This document shows, in pieces, positions 6,890 to 13,700 of a stretch of 13,700 nt of DNA. Under the pieces are notes generated by a model. The model saw nothing but the letters and a program-made list of their open reading frames with translations. It did no database searches and was not told the origin of the DNA. Made by a program: the position numbers and the translations under genes. The stretch covers positions 1 through 13,700 of the forward strand of contig CAMFNC010000026.1 of assembly GCA_945965245.1 (NCBI GenBank), in the 5' to 3' direction. This DNA is from an uncultured Porphyromonas sp. (GTDB taxonomy: Bacteria > Bacteroidota > Bacteroidia > Bacteroidales > Porphyromonadaceae). The stretch's first letter is position 1, and every line of letters begins with the position of its first letter.

Positions 6890-7284
6890 TATTTTTAGAA
6901 GACCAACCGATATTTCTTCAGATTGCGGACTGGATTGCCGACCGCATTCTGGACGGCACCTTCCCCACCGATGGCAATGTGCCCAGTATGCGCGAATTGG
7001 CTATGCGCATGGAGGTGAACCCCAATACGGCCATGCGTGCCGTGGAGCGACTGCAACGCGATGGGCTGATTTACCCCAAAAGAGGTATTGGCTACTATGT
7101 GGATGCAGCAGCACGCGAACGCATCCTAAAGGCTCGCATCGAACGATTTCGCAAAGAGCGCGTGCCGGCATTGGTGGAAGAGATGCTGCTATTGGACATC
7201 TCACCGGAAGGGCTGAACGAACAAATCTGCGAAGAGATGGCGGCAAGGACGGCCAATGCCTCTGCACAAACCGAAAACCAATAA
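6886..7284 (+). CDS. GntR family regulator, YtrA subfamily
   Basis: A 132-residue transcription factor with an N-terminal winged helix-turn-helix (about 5-73) and only a short helical tail for dimerisation, as in the YtrA subfamily; there is no FCD or UTRA effector domain. Typical signatures are PIFLQIADWIADRILDG (8-24), VPSMRELAMRMEVNPNTAMRAV (32-53) and LQRDGLIYPKRGIGYYV (56-72). YtrA-type regulators usually control an ABC transporter in their own operon. Here it is the last gene rather than the first, translationally coupled to permease 2 by an ATGA overlap. A candidate operator lies over the operon start near 4473-4494. The inducing signal is unknown; cell-wall antibiotics induce some relatives. 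A strong terminator follows at 7335. Confidence 0.9.
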   Translation: MIFLEDQPIFLQIADWIADRILDGTFPTDGNVPSMRELAMRMEVNPNTAMRAVERLQRDGLIYPKRGIGYYVDAAARERILKARIERFRKERVPALVEEMLLLDISPEGLNEQICEEMAARTANASAQTENQ

Positions 7285-7334
7285 CCTTAATGACGTAAAT
7301 AAACAGTAATTCTTTTTATACGCTTTCTAATGAA

Positions 7335-7376
7335 AAGCCCCCGAGGGCGCGAGATGCGTCTTCGGGGGCTTGTTTT
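7335..7376. terminator. Hairpin terminator between convergent operons, probably bidirectional
   Basis: A perfect 10-bp stem (AAGCCCCCGA at 7335-7344 with TCGGGGGCTT at 7362-7371), with a 17-nt loop containing a small CGC/GCG stem, is followed by TTTT at 7373-7376 on the plus strand. On the minus strand the same stem is followed by CTTTTCATTAG. It lies between the stop codons of the GntR gene (7284) and the GH109 gene (7437), so it can serve both. Confidence 0.88.
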
Positions 7377-7436
7377 ACACAATGATGTGATTGTACACAC
7401 AATCAGCAACCTGTTTTTACTTCCATAGAGTGATGA

Positions 7437-8813
7437 TTAGCGGGCAAAGGTTAGTCCGTTCTGTTTCCTCCAGGCTCCGCGGGTAAAGTCGGGGATTTCC
7501 ACCGGCATACTGCCATTGAGCACAGAGCGTTCGCTCAGCTCCACAATGCAGCTCCATTCGACCGCATCATATACATCTTGATCCAAAGGCAACCCACGTT
7601 GCAGACAATAAATCAAACGATAGTCCATAATAAAATCCATTCCGCCGTGTCCGCCCACCTTGCGCGCCAATTCGCCGATTTCCCTGGAGAAAGGATGCTC
7701 ATATTCACGCAGCACAGAATCTAACTTCTCTTGGTGCAAAGGACTGTGATAGTCCGGCTCCAGAGCAATCTGCTTGACGGGATACTTGACAGCAAACCCC
7801 TTGGTACCGCTCACCTTGTGGATGCGGTCGTAAGGGCGCGGACTGGACACATCGTGCTGAATCAGAATGGTATGACCCTTATGGGTGCGAATGAGCGTGG
7901 TGTTCATGTCGCCCATCTTATAAATCTGACGGGCTTCCGGCGAATTGGCACCATACTTCTCGGTGGCAAACTTGGTCAGACCGAACTGATTGGTGCTCAT
8001 GGATACAAGGTAATCCATCTTATCGCCACGATGAATATTCATAATCTGGCAGATGGGTCCCAAACCGTGCGTGGGATACACGTTGCCGGTATGTGCTTCG
8101 TTCCAACGTCTGCGCCAATCGTTGTGATAACCGCCCTTAAATTCCTCGCCGAAATTATAAGCATGAAGATTGTGGATATAAGCACCTTCACCATGAATTA
8201 CTTCGCCGAAAACGCCCTGCTGAGCCATATTGAGCGTGGCCATTTCGAAGAAATCGTAGCAGCAGTTTTCCAACATCATGCAGTGTTTGCGAGTTTTCTC
8301 GGCTGTGTTGACCAGCTTCCAGCAATCGGCTATGGTCATGGCTGCTGGCACTTCCACCGCCACATGCTTGCCATGCTCCATGGCATAGACTGCCATGGGC
8401 GTATGTGTGGCCCAATCGGTGCAAATATAAATCAAGTCTATTTCGGGGTCTTCGCAGAGTTTTTTCCACGATATACTATCGGCAAAGACCATGGCAGGAA
8501 CCTTCTTACCGTGCTTCTTGATTACGTCTTGGCAATACTGCACATTCTGTGGCATGATATCTGCCAAACCGCGCACCTCCACACCATCAATATACATATA
8601 ACGCTCCACGGCGCCACGCCCACGCATGCCCAAACCAATAAAACCGATACGTACCACGGGGATGGGTTTGGCTCTAAGCCCAATCACATCAGTCTGACCG
8701 GCAGGACGTTCGGGCACAGGCGTGCTCAACATCCCGGGGGCACATGTTCGCTGTGCATGCGCACCCATCAGCAGAGCCATCAAGACCAGTGCGGTAAAAA
8801 GAATTTTTCTCAT
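7437..8813 (-). CDS. Secreted GH109 alpha-N-acetylgalactosaminidase-like enzyme (Gfo/Idh/MocA fold)
   Basis: A 458-residue exported enzyme with a signal peptide at 1-20 (MRKILFTALV... to AHA/Q). The Rossmann motif GFIGLGMRGRG (57-67) begins a Gfo/Idh/MocA NAD-binding domain. The block GGYHNDWRRRWNEAHTGNVY (227-246) leading into PTHGLGP (247-253) is characteristic of glycoside hydrolase family 109, which cleaves terminal alpha-GalNAc (as on blood group A antigen or mucin glycans) by an NAD-dependent redox mechanism. Candidate active-site residues are Glu154, Tyr186, Tyr246 and His249, placed from memory of the Elizabethkingia enzyme. Cys24 does not lie in a good lipobox, so a soluble periplasmic protein is likelier than a lipoprotein. 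It is last in the minus-strand run, 21 nt after prfC, with no sign of its own promoter. Substrate specificity is not proven by sequence. Confidence 0.88.
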   Translation of the reverse strand: MRKILFTALVLMALLMGAHAQRTCAPGMLSTPVPERPAGQTDVIGLRAKPIPVVRIGFIGLGMRGRGAVERYMYIDGVEVRGLADIMPQNVQYCQDVIKKHGKKVPAMVFADSISWKKLCEDPEIDLIYICTDWATHTPMAVYAMEHGKHVAVEVPAAMTIADCWKLVNTAEKTRKHCMMLENCCYDFFEMATLNMAQQGVFGEVIHGEGAYIHNLHAYNFGEEFKGGYHNDWRRRWNEAHTGNVYPTHGLGPICQIMNIHRGDKMDYLVSMSTNQFGLTKFATEKYGANSPEARQIYKMGDMNTTLIRTHKGHTILIQHDVSSPRPYDRIHKVSGTKGFAVKYPVKQIALEPDYHSPLHQEKLDSVLREYEHPFSREIGELARKVGGHGGMDFIMDYRLIYCLQRGLPLDQDVYDAVEWSCIVELSERSVLNGSMPVEIPDFTRGAWRKQNGLTFAR

Positions 8814-8834
8814 AAATCGCTTACTGTTAAAATG

Positions 8835-10415
8835 TTAAAATTCACTCGTAAAATGGAATTTGATATTGGGAAAATCCTGCTGAGCCATCGAGAGCACATA
8901 GCCGGAGTCGGCCAAATAGACATCACGTCCGGCGATATCTTTGGCCATATACTGCGCTTTGCGTTTTTTGAAGGCATCCAGCTGTGCCAAATCATCGCTC
9001 TCTATCCAACAAGCCTTATAAAGGCTGATAGGCTCCCAGCGGCACTGCGCCTGATACTCGTGCAGGAGGCGATACTGTATCACCTCGAACTGCAACTGCC
9101 CCACCGTGCCGATAATCTTACGGCCGTTGAACTGATTGACAAATAACTGTGCCACACCCTCGCCCATCAGCTGATCAATACCCTTGGCCAACTGCTTGGC
9201 TTTCATCGGGTCGGCATTTTCGATATATTTGAATTGTTCGGGGGAGAAGCTGGGCAAGCCCTTGAAATGGAGATTTTCGCCCTCGGTAAGTGTATCGCCA
9301 ATGCGGAAATTGCCCGTATCGGGCAGCCCCACGATGTCGCCCGCATAAGCCTCATCCACAATCTCCTTCTGCTGCGCCATGAATGCCGTGGGACTGCCAA
9401 AGCGCATCAGTTTGTCCAAACGGACATGCTTGTAATTCTTATTACGCTCGAACCGCCCGCTGCATATCTTCACAAAAGCGATGCTGCTGCGATGATTGGG
9501 ATCCATGTTGGCATGTATCTTGAACACAAAGCCACTGAATGGTTCTTCGTACGGGTCCACTACACGCTCTTCAGACGCTATGGGGCGTGGCGAGGGGGCA
9601 ATATCAAGGAAACAATCCAACAATTCCTTCACACCGAAGTTGTTCAATGCCGAGCCGAAAAACACAGGGGCGATTTCGCCACGCAGATAAGCCTCACGGT
9701 CAAACTCCGGATATACACCGGCTATCAACTCCAAGTCCGCACGCAATTTCTCTGCCTGCACCGGCGTGATGAACTTCTCCAATTCGCCCTCTTTTTCGCA
9801 ATCCACCGTCACACTTTCGGTAATCTGCTGCTTGCTGGGCGTGAAGAGATTGAGTCCGCCCTCGTAGATATTGTAAACACCACGAAAACGCTGTCCGATG
9901 TCGATGGGCCAGCTGAGCGGTCTTACTTTGATTTGCAGTTCTTCCTCCACTTCGTCCAGAAGGTCAAAAGCATCCTTGCCCTCGCGGTCCAACTTATTGA
10001 TATACACAATCACGGGTGTGTGGCGCATCCGGCAGACTTCCATCAGGCGGCGTGTTTGCAGCTCCACCCCTTTGGCACAGTCTATCACAATGATAACGCT
10101 ATCCACCGCCGTCAGCGTGCGGAAAGTATCTTCGGCAAAATCCTGGTGACCCGGCGTATCAAGGATATTGACTTTGTGGTCACGGTAGTTAAAACCCATC
10201 ACAGAGGTTGCCACCGATATACCGCGCTGCTTCTCTATCTCCATCCAGTCGCTGGTGGCGGTTTTCTTGATTTTGTTGCTCTTTACGGCTCCTGCCACAT
10301 GGATGGCCCCCCCGAAGAGTAGTAATTTTTCGGTCAGAGTGGTCTTACCCGCATCAGGGTGACTGATAATGGCAAAAGTGCGCCGCTTATCAATAGCCTC
10401 TTTCTGTTGGCTCAT
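8835..10415 (-). CDS. prfC: Peptide chain release factor 3 (GTPase)
   Basis: A 526-residue translational GTPase that recycles release factors RF1/RF2 from the ribosome after termination. G1 is SHPDAGKTT (18-26), switch I RGISV (64-68), G3 DTPGHQD (86-92) and G4 NKLD (140-143). TATSDWMEIEKQRGISV, typical of RF3 rather than EF-G, spans 52-68. Domains II and III follow at full length. The start codon at 10415 lies 26 nt inside the end of the upstream reductase gene, so the two are likely translationally coupled. As I recall, this DUF4924-rfbD-prfC order recurs in Bacteroidales. Nothing is missing. Confidence 0.96.
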   Translation of the reverse strand: MSQQKEAIDKRRTFAIISHPDAGKTTLTEKLLLFGGAIHVAGAVKSNKIKKTATSDWMEIEKQRGISVATSVMGFNYRDHKVNILDTPGHQDFAEDTFRTLTAVDSVIIVIDCAKGVELQTRRLMEVCRMRHTPVIVYINKLDREGKDAFDLLDEVEEELQIKVRPLSWPIDIGQRFRGVYNIYEGGLNLFTPSKQQITESVTVDCEKEGELEKFITPVQAEKLRADLELIAGVYPEFDREAYLRGEIAPVFFGSALNNFGVKELLDCFLDIAPSPRPIASEERVVDPYEEPFSGFVFKIHANMDPNHRSSIAFVKICSGRFERNKNYKHVRLDKLMRFGSPTAFMAQQKEIVDEAYAGDIVGLPDTGNFRIGDTLTEGENLHFKGLPSFSPEQFKYIENADPMKAKQLAKGIDQLMGEGVAQLFVNQFNGRKIIGTVGQLQFEVIQYRLLHEYQAQCRWEPISLYKACWIESDDLAQLDAFKKRKAQYMAKDIAGRDVYLADSGYVLSMAQQDFPNIKFHFTSEF

Positions 10416-11316
10416 GTAGTTGTTCTATCAATTTAGTAAGCCCCACGCTCCAATGCGGAGGGACTATATTATACAATTTTTGCAGACGTTGTTTGCTCAG
10501 CACACTGTATGCCGGACGAGCCGCAGGCGTGGGATACTGAGCCGTGGTAATGGGGTGGATACCCTCCGAGGGCATCAAACCGGCCCGATGGAGCAATGTG
10601 TATGCCATATCGTACCAGCTGCACACACCGCTATCGGAATAATGCAACAACCGGGTGCGGAAGCAGCCCTCTGCGGCTGCCAGCGCACAAATACGGATGA
10701 GGCACTCCGCCAAATGCGGTGCGTATGTGGGTGTGCCCACCTGGTCTGTCACCACGTTCAGCACCGTGCGCTCGGCTCCCAGCCGAAGCATGGTAAGGGC
10801 AAAGTTATTGCCAAACGGCGAATAGAGCCACCCCGTGCGCACCACCAAGGACTTGCCCTCCGGCATAACACTCCGGACAGCCTCTTCGCCCAAGATTTTG
10901 GTTCTGCCATAGTGATTGATGGGATGCGTGGCTGCCTCCTCGTCCAGAGGCTGCGAAGCCGTACCATCGAACACGTAATCGGTGCCGATATGCAGCAATA
11001 GAAATCCCATGCGGACGCAATCCGCAGCCAATAATCCGGGAGCTTCGCCATTGATGCGCTGCGCCTCTTCCCGTTCTTGCTCGGCCTTATCCACAGCCGT
11101 ATAGGCAGCGGCATTCAGCACAATGGTGGGCAGTGTGACATCTATCCGTTGCGATGTGCAATAACGCTCCAATCCACCCACCTCGGCTATATTCCAATCC
11201 GAATGTGCGGCAGCATACAGCCGTATATGGGGCCATGCACCGATGGCGGCAACTACCGAACGCCCCAACTGTCCTCCGGCACCGGATAAGATTATATTAA
11301 AAGGTTGTTCAGGCAT
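10390..11316 (-). CDS. rfbD: dTDP-4-dehydrorhamnose reductase
   Basis: A 308-residue NAD(P)H-dependent short-chain reductase that makes dTDP-L-rhamnose from dTDP-4-dehydrorhamnose, the last step of the pathway feeding surface polysaccharides. Cofactor motif GAGGQLG is at 12-18. The family marks NAAAYTAVDKAE (68-79), GTDYVFDGT (111-119), catalytic YGRTK (136-140) and ARPAYSVLS (266-274) are all present. The frame extends to 11367, inside the DUF4924 gene. I chose the ATG at 11316, 7 nt past that gene's stop, because MPEQPFNIILSGAGG places the Rossmann strand at the usual distance; the ATG at 11334 is a less likely alternative. The other rhamnose genes (rfbA, B, C) are not in the window. RmlD-like specificity is assumed from motifs. 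Its 3' end overlaps prfC by 26 nt. Confidence 0.9.
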   Translation of the reverse strand: MPEQPFNIILSGAGGQLGRSVVAAIGAWPHIRLYAAAHSDWNIAEVGGLERYCTSQRIDVTLPTIVLNAAAYTAVDKAEQEREEAQRINGEAPGLLAADCVRMGFLLLHIGTDYVFDGTASQPLDEEAATHPINHYGRTKILGEEAVRSVMPEGKSLVVRTGWLYSPFGNNFALTMLRLGAERTVLNVVTDQVGTPTYAPHLAECLIRICALAAAEGCFRTRLLHYSDSGVCSWYDMAYTLLHRAGLMPSEGIHPITTAQYPTPAARPAYSVLSKQRLQKLYNIVPPHWSVGLTKLIEQLHEPTERGY

Positions 11317-11323
11317 ATTAAAA

Positions 11324-11872
11324 TCATTCTGCATCTTCCGGGAGGAGGTCTTTTTTATTATAGGCATCTGCCAGCATGGCCAGCAGCGTTCCGATTTGTT
11401 TGAGCGAAGTCAAGGTATCGGCAGAGAGTTCGCGACCGGCCAAACGCATGGTCACAGCACCATAAAGCGCATTCAGAGCCGTTTCTATCTCCCCCTCGCT
11501 TTGGGATGCCGCACCCTTGGCACGCAACTGCACCAGAGCCGGCAGCGTTTTGTAATACACGCCACGATAAAGCCCCTGTGCCGGATCCCGAACCAGCTTT
11601 TGACTCAATTCCTCCAGCTGCATCACCAGAATGCGATTGACATCCAGATGTCCTCGCTCTCGCTTGCCTTCGGTCAGCATCATTTCGTTTAATTCGGCAT
11701 ACCAGCGACGGATGCGTTGCAGCGTATCCGCATCGGTCTGATACCGACTGAGTATCAGACGGTCTATATTATCCGGATTACATTCGGCCGCACGTATCAA
11801 ATCCTCCACCTGCCACATATACAACAGGTATTCGCAGATATTGTCGCTTCGCTTTTTTTCGGCAATAATCAT
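11324..11872 (-). CDS. DUF4924 family protein
   Basis: A 182-residue, mostly helical, soluble protein of unknown function. The opening MIIAEKKRSDNICEYLLYMW (1-20) with QVEDLIRAA after it, and a central RGHLDVNRILVMQLEEL (73-89), match my recollection of DUF4924, a family I know only from Bacteroidetes. No signal peptide, membrane segment or catalytic motif is seen. It begins 10 nt after the serine dehydratase stop and ends 7 nt before the reductase start, so it is in the middle of a tight operon. Its usual neighbourhood of release factor 3 and the reductase suggests a housekeeping role, but none can be named. Confidence 0.85.
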   Translation of the reverse strand: MIIAEKKRSDNICEYLLYMWQVEDLIRAAECNPDNIDRLILSRYQTDADTLQRIRRWYAELNEMMLTEGKRERGHLDVNRILVMQLEELSQKLVRDPAQGLYRGVYYKTLPALVQLRAKGAASQSEGEIETALNALYGAVTMRLAGRELSADTLTSLKQIGTLLAMLADAYNKKDLLPEDAE

Positions 11873-11882
11873 CGGCTATATA

Positions 11883-13076
11883 TTATATGATGGCAAGACC
11901 GCCGGAAGAGGTTTCCTTATAGAGGCTGGGCAGGTCGTGCCCGGTCTGACGCATCACCTCCACCACCTGGTCGAAGGTCACACGGTGACTGCCATCGCTG
12001 AAATTACTGAAAGTATTCGCATCCAAAGCACGGGCGGCGGCAAAAGCATTCCGCTCGATGCAGGGTATCTGCACCAATCCGCACATCGGGTCGCACGTCA
12101 GCCCCAAGTGATGCTCCAGTGCCATCTCGGCAGAATATTCAATTTGAGTCAGCGAACCGCCGAACAACTGCGATGCAGCCACCGACGCCATCACGCAACC
12201 CACGCCCACTTCGCCCTGGCAACCCACCTCGGCTCCGGAAATGGAAGCATTGGTGCGCACCACATTGGCAAAAAGAGCTGCCGAGGCCAACGCACGGTGA
12301 ATGCGAGTATCGGTAAATTCGCGCGTTTCCTGCAAATAATACAGTACCGCAGGCACCACACCGCTGCTACCGCATGTGGGAGCCGTCACTACCCTGCCGC
12401 CGGAAGCATTCTGCTCGCTCACCGCCAAAGCATAGGCATACACCTGACCACGAGCCTGTAAACTGTGACTGAAGGATTTGCTCTTAATCAGATAAGTAGC
12501 CGCCTTGCGGCGCAAACCCAAGCCTCCGGGCAGCACCCCTTCGGCCAGCAAACCCTCACGCACGGATTGCCTCATGGCATCCCATACCTCTGCCATATAA
12601 TCCCAGATTTCGGGACCTTCATATCGCTCCACATACTCCCAATAACTCAAACCCTCCGGGGCTATCACTTTGAGTATATCATTGATGGTATTTTCGGGAT
12701 AAACCTCCTTGGTGTGCTGTTCATTGAAATCATTATTGGCCAAAATACCGCCACCGATGCTATATACCTCGAAGCTCTCGATGAGCTTGCCCTCGGCATC
12801 GAACCCCTCATACAGCATACCGTTGGGGTGAAAAGGTTTGAACTCCTTGGGCTTCCATACGATGTCGGTGGGAGCTGCCGGCTCCAGCACATCCAAGATG
12901 GCCACATCCGTCATGTGTCCCTTGCCGGTGGCAGCCAAACTGCCATAGAGCGTTACCGTGTAATGAGCGGCGCGGGGGCAACGCTCCAGAAACATCTCGG
13001 CGGCACGGTGCGGCCCCATGGTGTGACTGCTGCTCGGACCATTGCCGATGCGATATATTTGTCTGATTGATTCCAT
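11883..13076 (-). CDS. sdaA: Iron-sulfur-dependent L-serine ammonia-lyase (L-serine dehydratase)
   Basis: A 397-residue single-chain enzyme with beta domain (1 to about 140) and alpha domain (about 150-397) fused, converting L-serine to pyruvate and ammonia in the cytoplasm. SSSHTMGPHRAA (15-26) is the conserved start of the beta domain. TAPTCGSSGVVPA (231-243) and CDPMCGLVQIPCIERNA (328-344) mark the alpha domain. Cys286, Cys328 and Cys339 reproduce the CX41CX10C spacing of the [4Fe-4S] ligands in characterised enzymes. The chain ends in GGLAII, without the C-terminal cysteine that caps the cluster in the Legionella enzyme. It is the first gene of the five-gene minus-strand run, with a TAATTTTG box 38 nt upstream and a palindromic element beyond that. 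The pyruvate it yields fits amino-acid fermentation. Confidence 0.95.
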   Translation of the reverse strand: MESIRQIYRIGNGPSSSHTMGPHRAAEMFLERCPRAAHYTVTLYGSLAATGKGHMTDVAILDVLEPAAPTDIVWKPKEFKPFHPNGMLYEGFDAEGKLIESFEVYSIGGGILANNDFNEQHTKEVYPENTINDILKVIAPEGLSYWEYVERYEGPEIWDYMAEVWDAMRQSVREGLLAEGVLPGGLGLRRKAATYLIKSKSFSHSLQARGQVYAYALAVSEQNASGGRVVTAPTCGSSGVVPAVLYYLQETREFTDTRIHRALASAALFANVVRTNASISGAEVGCQGEVGVGCVMASVAASQLFGGSLTQIEYSAEMALEHHLGLTCDPMCGLVQIPCIERNAFAAARALDANTFSNFSDGSHRVTFDQVVEVMRQTGHDLPSLYKETSSGGLAII

Positions 13077-13113
13077 ACAGTATGCGTAAAAGTGATATTA
13101 CTATTCCACAATA

Positions 13114-13121
13114 CAAAATTA
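13114..13121 (-). promoter_or_regulatory. -7 box for the serine dehydratase operon
   Basis: On the minus strand this reads TAATTTTG, matching TAnnTTTG, with an expected start near 13107 and a leader of about 30 nt. TTTG occurs at 13139-13136 but only 14 bp upstream, shorter than the usual 19. Exactly 33 nt separate this box from the palindromic element ending at 13155. Confidence 0.5.
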
Positions 13122-13154
13122 GCCAAAAGTAAGCACAAAGTAAGCATCATAATT

Positions 13155-13254
13155 GTGCCGAAAAATTTCATGCATGTTTTGGTGAAAATTTATGCATAAA
13201 ACGCACGCAATTTATACATAAAATGAAATCGATTTATACATAAAATTTCAGCTC
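13155..13254. repeat. ~100-bp palindromic element with 22-bp-phased dyads (copy 2, inverted)
   Basis: Clear 12-mers start at 13189 (TTTATGCATAAA), 13211 and 13233 (both TTTATACATAAA), 22 bp apart. A degenerate fourth at about 13167 (TTCATGCATGTT) is in phase. Spacers ACGCACGCAA and ATGAAATCGA nearly equal two of copy 1's. The left end GTGCCGAAAAATTT is the reverse complement of copy 1's right end, and the right end TTTCAGC corresponds to copy 1's left end GCTGA, so the two copies are homologous and inverted across about 10.8 kb. Its GTGCCG end faces the serine dehydratase promoter. Confidence 0.85.
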
Positions 13255-13274
13255 TTTCTATCTATAAGGGAATA

Positions 13275-13294
13275 AGCACGTTAGACAACGTGCT
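13275..13294. other. Perfect 8-bp hairpin, possible weak terminator
   Basis: AGCACGTT (13275-13282) pairs fully with AACGTGCT (13287-13294) around a 4-nt AGAC loop. No long T tract follows on either strand (CAATTTAACC on plus, TTATTCCC on minus), so terminator function is uncertain. It may instead be the left border of the GC-rich hairpin block next to it. Confidence 0.4.
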
Positions 13295-13301
13295 CAATTT
13301 A

Positions 13302-13460
13302 ACCCCCCAAAAGGCCCTCCTCACCGAGGAGGTGGCACATGAAGCCCGAAGGGCGAATGTGACGGAGGTGGTATCCCACAAAAGCACTATTCGCCGACAC
13401 GATACCACCTCCGTTGTACGCCGTTGGCACACAACGACCCCTCCGAAGGGGTACCTCGGC
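13302..13460. repeat. GC-rich block of nested hairpins (dispersed-repeat or structured-RNA candidate)
   Basis: Several stems are packed in about 150 bp. They are: CCTCCTC/GAGGAGG (13316-13322 with 13326-13332); CACAT/ATGTG (13336-13340 with 13357-13361) enclosing GCCC/GGGC; a 14-bp perfect inverted repeat ACGGAGGTGGTATC (13362-13375) with its complement at 13401-13414; CGTTGT/ACAACG (13412-13417 with 13431-13436); and ACCCCT/AGGGGT (13437-13442 with 13447-13452). CCGAGG at 13324 and CCTCGG at 13454 loosely close the whole. It is GC-rich inside AT-rich DNA, which suggests an inserted palindromic repeat. An expressed RNA is possible. No protein-coding gene is credible here. Confidence 0.65.
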
Positions 13461-13700
13461 TTACGCACGAAAACAACGCAGCAATTTACCCTTTACGACA
13501 CAACCTCTTATAACTCAAAAATCATTTACCCAAAGAAACATTATTTTAACAAGCATACAACCGCCCTGAATTTTGCAATATATGCTTATCAAATCCTAAT
13601 TATTAATAAAAAGTGATTAAAAATATTTGTTTTGCTTATATTTTGTTTATACATTTAGGCAATCAAAAACATTCTGCTCATTTACAGCGATACCGGACGC
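13461..13700. other. AT-rich intergenic DNA without a recognisable gene
   Basis: No open frame here looks like a protein. Homopolymer-rich AT sequence dominates, with one isolated TTTATACATTTA (13646-13657) that resembles a single dyad of the phased repeats. A TATATTTTG near 13638 is one base too long for a -7 box. A promoter for a gene beyond the right edge is possible but not shown. Confidence 0.5.

Noticed and set aside
7731..9146. 471-codon open frame on the plus strand
   Set aside because: It lies antisense to GH109 and the end of prfC and crosses both gene borders; low-complexity composition and no recognisable domain.
9234..10322. 362-codon open frame on the plus strand
   Set aside because: Antisense shadow of prfC, whose GTPase motifs are unambiguous on the minus strand.
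11317..11367. N-terminal extension of the reductase into the DUF4924 gene
   Set aside because: It would overlap DUF4924 by over 40 nt and add a basic stretch not expected ahead of the Rossmann strand.
12465..13070. 201-codon open frame on the plus strand
   Set aside because: Antisense shadow of the serine dehydratase gene.
13290..13616. 108-codon open frame in the right-hand intergenic region
   Set aside because: It translates the hairpin block and AT-rich DNA; the residue composition is a by-product of the inverted repeats, and there is no promoter or family resemblance.

Overview
The window looks like chromosomal DNA from a Bacteroidota, most likely order Bacteroidales and perhaps Porphyromonas-like. 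The grounds are: near-perfect copies of the Bacteroidetes -7 promoter box (TAnnTTTG) ahead of several genes; DUF4924, DUF2023 and a GH109 glycosidase, which I associate with this group; and a TonB-dependent receptor. The genus is not established. No phage, plasmid, tRNA, rRNA, CRISPR or recognisable defence gene is present.

Layout, left to right. (1) 17-2089, minus: a complete TonB-dependent outer-membrane receptor of the haem/HmuR type. (2) 2090-2459: a divergent intergenic region with promoter boxes and a ~98-bp palindromic element built on a 22-bp period. (3) 2460-3618, plus: a SufT/MIP18-type Fe-S assembly protein and LpxH (lipid A synthesis). (4) 3852-4238, plus: a cysteine-rich DUF2023 protein with its own promoter. 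(5) After a Rho-independent terminator, a four-gene operon (4498-7284, plus): ABC ATPase, two paralogous six-helix membrane proteins and a YtrA-type GntR regulator, with overlapping or nearly touching junctions. (6) A hairpin terminator at 7335-7376 separates it from a convergent five-gene run on the minus strand, read from right to left: iron-sulfur L-serine dehydratase (13076-11883), DUF4924 protein, dTDP-4-dehydrorhamnose reductase, release factor 3 and a secreted GH109 alpha-N-acetylgalactosaminidase-like enzyme (ending at 7437). (7) 13077-13700 has no gene: it holds the serine dehydratase promoter, a second inverted copy of the palindromic element, a GC-rich block of nested hairpins and AT-rich DNA.

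Most genes are ordinary Bacteroidales housekeeping, envelope and nutrient genes. The ABC/GntR operon reads as a self-regulated exporter or stress-response module. The least explained signal is the pair of ~98-bp palindromic elements at 2292-2389 and 13155-13254. Each carries TTTATGCATAAA-like dyads spaced exactly 22 bp, both have the same orientation relative to the nearest downstream gene, and both end exactly 33 nt before a -7-like box. They may be a mobile MITE-like repeat, a phased operator array, or both. I did not find a convincing wholly new multi-gene system.
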